Of a stretch of DNA of 9,455 bases, positions 5,451-9,455 are shown in pieces. The stretch spans positions 1 through 9,455 of the forward strand of contig JAZDOR010000157.1 in NCBI GenBank assembly GCA_043798435.1. Reading direction: 5' to 3'. Every line of letters begins with the position of its first letter. The first letter of the stretch is position 1. The notes under the pieces are model-generated. The model worked only from the letters and a program-made list of their open reading frames with translations. It did not search any database and had not been told where the DNA came from. The stretch comes from JAGUXG01 sp043798435. Its GTDB lineage: Bacteria > UBA9089 > UBA9088 > JAGUXG01. The position numbers and the translations under genes were made by a program.

Positions 5451-5763
5451 TACCTCTTCCTTTTTCTTTGATATAGACATCAATGCCCATCTCTTTGATT
5501 CTCTTCACCTTCTCTATCCTCGGTGGCTGGTGGAAGATGAAGGCAAAAGCCCTGGCGATAAAATTGTCCAGCTTTTTACAGCTCAAAAACTCATCGCACT
5601 CCGCACAGGTCGCATAGCTTCTCTCTTTACAACAAATTCTTACCGCACAACGAGAGAACCCTCCACCCTCTTTACAACCCTTGCATTTACCCTTCTTATA
5701 TGCACCACACTCACCGCAGTATATCCCGCAGTAGGCAACCAAGTCTTTTCCTTCTAATGCCAT
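5443..5763 (-). CDS. DUF3795-type cysteine-rich protein (106 aa)
   Basis: ATG follows AGGAGG (5768-5773) by four bases, the strongest ribosome binding site in the window. The N-terminal two thirds carry eleven cysteines in metal-binding spacing: YCGIYCGECG (11-20), CKGC (27-30), C39, CC (44-45), CAEC (53-56) and C62, followed by a helical tail (RIEKVKRIKEMGIDVYI). This order matches the DUF3795 family, whose cysteines probably bind zinc or an iron-sulfur cluster; the function is unknown. It is cytoplasmic, with no signal peptide. The gene overlaps the alkyltransferase-like gene by 8 bp, so the two may work together, and lies 95 bp downstream of the broken histidine kinase. Confidence 0.85.
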   Translation of the reverse strand: MALEGKDLVAYCGIYCGECGAYKKGKCKGCKEGGGFSRCAVRICCKERSYATCAECDEFLSCKKLDNFIARAFAFIFHQPPRIEKVKRIKEMGIDVYIKEKGRGNG

Positions 5764-5858
5764 TTATCCTCCTCTTTTTTTGGTTCAAAGAACTTGCCGC
5801 CGCACTTTTCAGACTCATTATTCCTTCTGTTTCTTTTTATACTTACTTTTCATTGAGT

Positions 5859-6356
5859 TTACACAGGCAGAAGAATATTAAATGTTGTGCCAAGACCAAG
5901 CTTACTCTCAACATCCATTTTTCCACCGTGCTTTTCCACAATCTCCTTACAGATAGACAGCCCCAGGCCAACGCCCTTACTGCGGGTGGTAAAGAATGGC
6001 TCAAATATCTTCTCCCGTACTTCGTCTGCAATGCCTGTTCCTGTATCAGTAAAGCTTATTTTGACAAAATCCTGCTCCTCTATCTTCATTTTTTTGGTCT
6101 CAATCCTCAACATCCCCTCTTCTCCCATAGACTCTGAGGCATTTTGAATAATGTTGGTAAATACCTGCTCAAGCCTTCTCTGGTCAGCAAGGATAGGAGG
6201 CACTTCTGGTGAAAGCTCTAATATCTTTTTTATTTTGGTAAGATTATGCTCGCAAAATGTTAAAGAATCCCTGATAAGCTGATGGAGGTCAAGGGCATTC
6301 TTTTCTAAAGACATCTCCCTCTCAAAATCGCAAAGCTCTTCGCAGAGCCTGTCCAT
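5859..6356 (-). CDS. Histidine kinase, C-terminal part (end of DHp and ATPase domain), split off by frameshift
   Basis: This holds the second dimerisation helix (MDRLCEELCDFEREM) and a complete HATPase domain: N box NIIQNASE (68-75), G1 box DTGTGIAD (104-111), F box IFEPFFTT (117-124) and G2 box GVGLGLSICKEIV (128-140). The frame is actually open upstream to 6413, reading GEDDEAIVYLDRIENSYNR before this Met, which is the natural continuation of the kinase part at 6392-7504. The annotated Met has no ribosome binding site, so it is probably not an independent gene. Joining needs one extra base near 6411-6417. Consider the two parts one gene, broken by mutation or a sequence error. Confidence 0.85.
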   Translation of the reverse strand: MDRLCEELCDFEREMSLEKNALDLHQLIRDSLTFCEHNLTKIKKILELSPEVPPILADQRRLEQVFTNIIQNASESMGEEGMLRIETKKMKIEEQDFVKISFTDTGTGIADEVREKIFEPFFTTRSKGVGLGLSICKEIVEKHGGKMDVESKLGLGTTFNILLPV

Positions 6357-6391
6357 TCTATTGTAGGAATTCTCTATCCTGTCTAAGTAAA

Positions 6392-7504
6392 CTATAGCCT
6401 CATCATCCTCACCTTATCCTTGAGTATATAGAGACAGAGGCTTATGACTGCCAATGGATTACGCAGGTCATGGGAGACTTTTGCGGTAATCTTTCCCACA
6501 GTCGCCATCTTCTCAGAGGAGAGAAGCTCTCTTTTTGTCTCATCTAACTCCTCTTCTAACTTCTGGTAAAGTATAGCCTTATCAACGGCTACTGAAGCGG
6601 TATTGGTGATGATAGCAAAGACCCTTAGCTCATCTCTGGTAAATGGTTGTGACCGCAAACAAGAGACCAACCCAATCTCTCTATCCCCTGATAAAAGAGG
6701 GAAGGAGATGGAGGAAGAAAGGGACTTCTTTATGGGTTTCTCGGAAAGCCCATGGCTGGCCATATTAACAGTTGTCCAATCAAATTCAGAAAATGCAGGC
6801 TTCTGGTCAAGCACAGAGATCTTTTCCTCAATGTGACTCTTTACCTTTGAAAAGAGTGGTTTTGTCGGCTCTCCGTTTGTAAATAACCAGACCCTCTTCT
6901 GGTCAAAGAGTATAACAGTAATCACCTCAGGATTCAAGGAAGCAGAGAGTGTCCCGGAGATAGCATTCATTATCTCTGAGAGATACAAGGAAGCTGAAAT
7001 CTTTTGACTAAACAAGAAGATTGAGTTAAGTTCGGATGTTCTCTCTTTCAGTTTTTCTTCTTGGGGAGGAATGATTTCTGCTGAAAAAAGCCTCTTATGA
7101 GCCTCGCTCACCAATTCCATTGCCTTATTAAGGTCTTCTTCAGAGAAAGGACTATGGTCGTGTTTGTTGTTCAGGTTGAGCACACCTATCATCTTGTCAT
7201 TCTCTTTTATGGGAACAGAGAGCAGGGAGTTTGTATAATACCTTTCCTTCTTCGGAAAGCTCATAAACCGTATGTCCTCGTTGATGTCCTTAATGAGTAG
7301 TGGCGCACCCTCAGCAGCCACCCAACCAGCAACCCCCTTGCCTATCCTTCCATGAGCAACAGCTATCACCTCTTTGGGCAGGCCCATAGAGGCAACCATA
7401 ATAAGCTCCTCTTTCTCATAATCCAATGCCATCACAGAGCAGACCTCAACATTCAGCCTCCTCCTTGCCTCCTCAACCAACCATAAAGATATTTCGCCTA
7501 ACAT
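6392..7504 (-). CDS. GAF-GAF histidine kinase, N-terminal part with H box, truncated by frameshift
   Basis: I place the start at ATG 7504 (MLGEISLWLVEEARRR); the open frame runs on to GTG 7543, but that stretch is repeat sequence. From Met 7504, the first GAF domain covers about residues 5-140 (VEVCSVMALDYEKEEL, SVPIKENDKMIGVLNLNN), a short helical linker follows, the second GAF domain covers about 160-310, then a coiled segment and the HisKA domain with the H box VSHDLRNPLAVI, phospho-acceptor His at codon 6470-6472. No transmembrane segment is seen, so it is a cytoplasmic sensor kinase. The frame then runs out at KDKVRMMRL-stop, where DKxGEDDEAIVYLDR would be expected. No ribosome binding site precedes the start, and repeats lie just upstream, so the native 5' end may be disrupted. 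It follows the HD-GYP gene on the same strand, suggesting shared signalling. Confidence 0.85.
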   Translation of the reverse strand: MLGEISLWLVEEARRRLNVEVCSVMALDYEKEELIMVASMGLPKEVIAVAHGRIGKGVAGWVAAEGAPLLIKDINEDIRFMSFPKKERYYTNSLLSVPIKENDKMIGVLNLNNKHDHSPFSEEDLNKAMELVSEAHKRLFSAEIIPPQEEKLKERTSELNSIFLFSQKISASLYLSEIMNAISGTLSASLNPEVITVILFDQKRVWLFTNGEPTKPLFSKVKSHIEEKISVLDQKPAFSEFDWTTVNMASHGLSEKPIKKSLSSSISFPLLSGDREIGLVSCLRSQPFTRDELRVFAIITNTASVAVDKAILYQKLEEELDETKRELLSSEKMATVGKITAKVSHDLRNPLAVISLCLYILKDKVRMMRL

Positions 7505-7521
7505 AGTTTTGTAAAAATTTA

Positions 7522-7697
7522 GCCACAGAGTCGCAGAGAACACAGAGAAATAAATAGGAAATTATATCCACAGATTACACAGATTTTCTTTGGATTTTAA
7601 TTCATATTTAGGATCTTTTTAATCTGTGTCATCCTCGGTAATCTGTGTAAGAAAATTCTTTCTTTAATTTCTCTGTGACCTCGGTGTTCTCTGTGGC
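7522..7697. repeat. Nested inverted-repeat block between the HD-GYP and kinase genes
   Basis: Outer arms 7522-7551 and 7667-7697 (CACAGAG-type, beginning GCCACAGAG and ending CTCTGTGGC) and inner arms 7568-7590 and 7637-7655 (CACAGATT-type) pair around a T-rich loop. Flanking octamers AAAATTTA (7514-7521) and AAGATTTA (7698-7705) agree at seven of eight positions, a possible aged target duplication. The design matches the block at 3819-4229 in arm order (CACAGAG outside, CACAGATT inside). Confidence 0.75.
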
Positions 7698-7744
7698 AAG
7701 ATTTATTTTATTTTTCTGTAGCTTTCCCCCAATTTTATGGGTAG

Positions 7745-9301
7745 CTATATAGTTTCTTCTATCACCTTCAAGAATGCCGCTACGACTGCTGGGTCAAACT
7801 GTGTGCCAGAGCACTCCCTGATTATCTTGATGGCTTCATCTTTGTTCTTTCCCTTGCGATAGGGCCTGTCTGAGGTTATGGCATCGTATGTATCAGCCAC
7901 AGCAATGATTCTTGCACCCAAAGGGATATTTCCATCGCTCAAGCCATTCGGATAACCCTTTCCATCAAACCTTTCGTGGTGATGCCTAATGACTGGAAGT
8001 GCCGAGGCTAAAAAGGAGACAAACTTTACAATCCCCTCAGACTTTGTTGGGTGCCCCTTTATCTCTAACCATTCTTCATCATTAAGATTACCAGGCTTTA
8101 GAAGAACAGAGTCTGAAATCCCAATCTTTCCTAAGTCGTGAAGCAACCCGGCATAATTTACCATTTCTATCTCCTCTTGTGACAATCCCATTATTTGGGC
8201 TATCCTTCGAGAATAATTCGTCACCCTCTCTGAGTGTCCCATCGTATATGGGTTTCTTGTCTCAAGCTCAGCAGATAAAGCCTTGATAATCCCGGCATAC
8301 AGCTCCTGCATCCCAACATATATCTTGGCATTCTCAAGGGATATGGCTATCTGTGGGGCTATGGTCGCCAAAAACCTTATGTTCTGCTCGGAAAATTTGT
8401 GGACCGAAAAGCTGTTTATCCTGATGACGCCAATAATATTGGCTTTGGTAACCAAAGGAAGGCTGAATTGGGACTTGATTGCCTCCTTTTCTTCAGGCAG
8501 GCCAGGGTTTTTTACCTCTGTTGACAGGGTCATCTCATCGGAAGTTGGGTCAATCCCTGTCAGGTCAGAGAGAAGGGATAGAAGCTCAGACTTTAGACGT
8601 TCCTTCACAAAACCTGCCAGCGGTCTATGAGAAACAAGCCTTATTTTTGGCTTATTATCCAAAAAGAAGGCTAAGGAGAGAATATCTACCTCCATCACCT
8701 CTTTTATTGTATTCATGGCCAGGTCAAGAATCTCCTCAATACTGAAGCTCCTGCCCAGAGCCTCTCCTAACTTATTGAGAAGCACCATCTCCTCAATATT
8801 CCTTTTGGTAATAGAGGAAAGCCCGGCATGCTCAAGAGAGATAGCGGCAACTGTAGCTAAGACAGATAGAAGTGACTGGTCTTTCCGTGTAAAACTCCTG
8901 TCTTCTTTGGTGATATTCAGGTTCAAGACACCTATGGTCTTTTCCATCACCTTCATCGGGATAGAGAGGCTGGATTTTATCCTTCTTTTACCTGCTGATA
9001 GAGAAAGGTTTGAATCTTTTCTACCCAGAAGCATAGGCATGCCTTTCTGAGCAACTACGCCAGCAATCCCTTCCCCTAATTTGATGCTTACCTTTTCATA
9101 GACCTCCTGGGGAAGACCTGAGCCAACCTTTACCTTGAGGAGGTTTGTCCTCTCATCAAGGAGCATCAGGGATCCTTCATCTGCACCACTTGCGGCAAGG
9201 CTGGCAGAAAGGATTTGAGAGAGAAGCTCCTCTGGCTGGGGAGACTTGGTCAGGGTCTCAGATATCTTGCACAGTTCAGACAGATAGATAGATGTTTTCA
9301 T
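7745..9301 (-). CDS. GAF-GAF-HD-GYP cyclic-di-GMP phosphodiesterase (518 aa)
   Basis: A predicted phosphodiesterase that hydrolyses the second messenger c-di-GMP under control of two GAF sensor domains. The first GAF covers about residues 20-160 (GADEGSLMLLDE, LSIPMKVMEKTIGVLNLN), the second about 175-325 (FSLPLVTKANIIGVIRIN), and the HD-GYP domain about 335-518. The catalytic set is complete: H356 (HSERV), H388-D389 with K392 (LLHDLGKIG), H417, H440 to H442, the HHERFDGKGYP signature with GYP at 449-451, and D470 (ARIIAVADTYDA). It should therefore be active, acting in the cytoplasm; no membrane segment is seen. The ATG lacks a ribosome binding site and sits in TCATAAAAACAGAAT, sequence repeated at 9422, so the upstream region is repeat-derived. 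It is followed on the same strand by the GAF histidine kinase. Confidence 0.95.
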   Translation of the reverse strand: MKTSIYLSELCKISETLTKSPQPEELLSQILSASLAASGADEGSLMLLDERTNLLKVKVGSGLPQEVYEKVSIKLGEGIAGVVAQKGMPMLLGRKDSNLSLSAGKRRIKSSLSIPMKVMEKTIGVLNLNITKEDRSFTRKDQSLLSVLATVAAISLEHAGLSSITKRNIEEMVLLNKLGEALGRSFSIEEILDLAMNTIKEVMEVDILSLAFFLDNKPKIRLVSHRPLAGFVKERLKSELLSLLSDLTGIDPTSDEMTLSTEVKNPGLPEEKEAIKSQFSLPLVTKANIIGVIRINSFSVHKFSEQNIRFLATIAPQIAISLENAKIYVGMQELYAGIIKALSAELETRNPYTMGHSERVTNYSRRIAQIMGLSQEEIEMVNYAGLLHDLGKIGISDSVLLKPGNLNDEEWLEIKGHPTKSEGIVKFVSFLASALPVIRHHHERFDGKGYPNGLSDGNIPLGARIIAVADTYDAITSDRPYRKGKNKDEAIKIIRECSGTQFDPAVVAAFLKVIEETI

Positions 9302-9306
9302 AAAAA

Positions 9307-9355
9307 CAGAATACAGAATACAGAATACAGAATCCAGAATTAAGAATTAAGAATA
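9307..9355 (+). repeat. Seven-unit heptamer array upstream of the HD-GYP gene
   Basis: Units in order: CAGAATA three times, then CAGAATC, CAGAATT, AAGAATT and AAGAATA, 49 bp exactly. It starts five bases upstream of the HD-GYP start codon, where a promoter or ribosome binding site would be expected. Confidence 0.8.
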
Positions 9356-9370
9356 GATGCAGGTTCTTTC

Positions 9371-9398
9371 ATTCTGACTCCTGACTCCTGAATTCTTA
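9371..9398 (-). repeat. Four-unit heptamer array, opposite orientation
   Basis: Read on the minus strand the units are TAAGAAT, TCAGGAG, TCAGGAG and TCAGAAT, 28 bp exactly. AAGAATT of the array at 9307-9355 and AATTCTT here (9391-9397) are complementary, so the two arrays could form a hairpin. Confidence 0.7.
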
Positions 9399-9421
9399 TT
9401 TAATCCTTTATCACCAACCCA

Positions 9422-9455
9422 TCATAAAAACAGAATACAGAATCCAGAATTAAGA
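9422..9455 (+). repeat. Second copy of the HD-GYP upstream repeat, cut by the window end
   Basis: TCATAAAAACAGAATACAG is identical to 9298-9316, and the heptamers CAGAATA, CAGAATC and CAGAATT follow. The two copies are 124 bp apart. The window stops inside the next unit. Confidence 0.75.

Noticed and set aside
5764..5858. Short frame reading KCGGKFFEPKKEEDKW on the minus strand between the kinase and the DUF3795-type gene
   Set aside because: Too short, no start codon of its own, and it runs over the ribosome binding site and start of the next gene.
5326..6147. Several + strand frames antisense to the DUF3795-type, alkyltransferase-like and kinase genes
   Set aside because: They are shadows of well-supported minus-strand genes with clear domain motifs.
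6390..6417. Programmed ribosomal frameshift in the histidine kinase
   Set aside because: No slippery heptamer or following pseudoknot is evident, and kinases of this type are not known to use one; a mutation or sequence error is simpler.

Overview
The window reads as accessory or lightly curated chromosome of an uncultured, Gram-negative-type bacterium of moderate to low GC. Two secreted or membrane proteins carry Sec signal peptides, signalling uses GAF, histidine kinase and HD-GYP modules, and almost every intergenic gap is packed with short degenerate repeats of the kind seen in many subsurface candidate-phylum genomes. That lineage guess is inference; no phylogenetic marker gene is present.

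Layout. 1-418 is AT-rich with no convincing gene. 419-691 is a small acidic protein of unknown function with a TTG start. 693-1289 is a gene graveyard: a TPR fragment (+), the first 20 codons of a four-helix-bundle (23S rRNA intervening-sequence type) protein (-), and a possible C-terminal tail of a formate dehydrogenase/hydrogenase-type iron-sulfur subunit (+). 1311-1452 is a 142 bp MITE-like element with 20 bp terminal inverted repeats and an exact 8 bp target duplication. A promoter at 1498-1527 leads into a + strand operon: a secreted TPR protein (1556-2677), overlapped by a signal-peptide/Pro-Lys-linker/transmembrane/coiled-coil protein (2646-3797). A nested palindromic repeat block (3819-4229) separates this from a small membrane-anchored protein (4241-4624). 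The last two proteins share the same C-terminal helix-turn-helix-like motif. Two tRNA genes follow (Cys-GCA and Val-GAC, the latter with an odd C at position 33).

From 5001 to 9301 all genes are on the minus strand. Read 5' to 3' they are a GAF-GAF-HD-GYP cyclic-di-GMP phosphodiesterase (9301-7745), a repeat block, a GAF-GAF histidine kinase broken by a one-base frameshift into two parts (7504-6392 and 6356-5859), a cysteine-rich DUF3795-type protein (5763-5443), and an overlapping alkyltransferase-like protein (5450-5001) whose acceptor cysteine is replaced.

The most striking signal is the repeats. Several families (heptamer-periodic arrays, degenerate CACAGATT/CACAGAG-type arrays arranged as inverted pairs, and a GCTGAATAGTTAC motif) sit flush against gene ends. 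They supply stop codons, the last codons of one gene and the apparent start region of others, and three genes directly downstream of repeats lack Shine-Dalgarno sequences.
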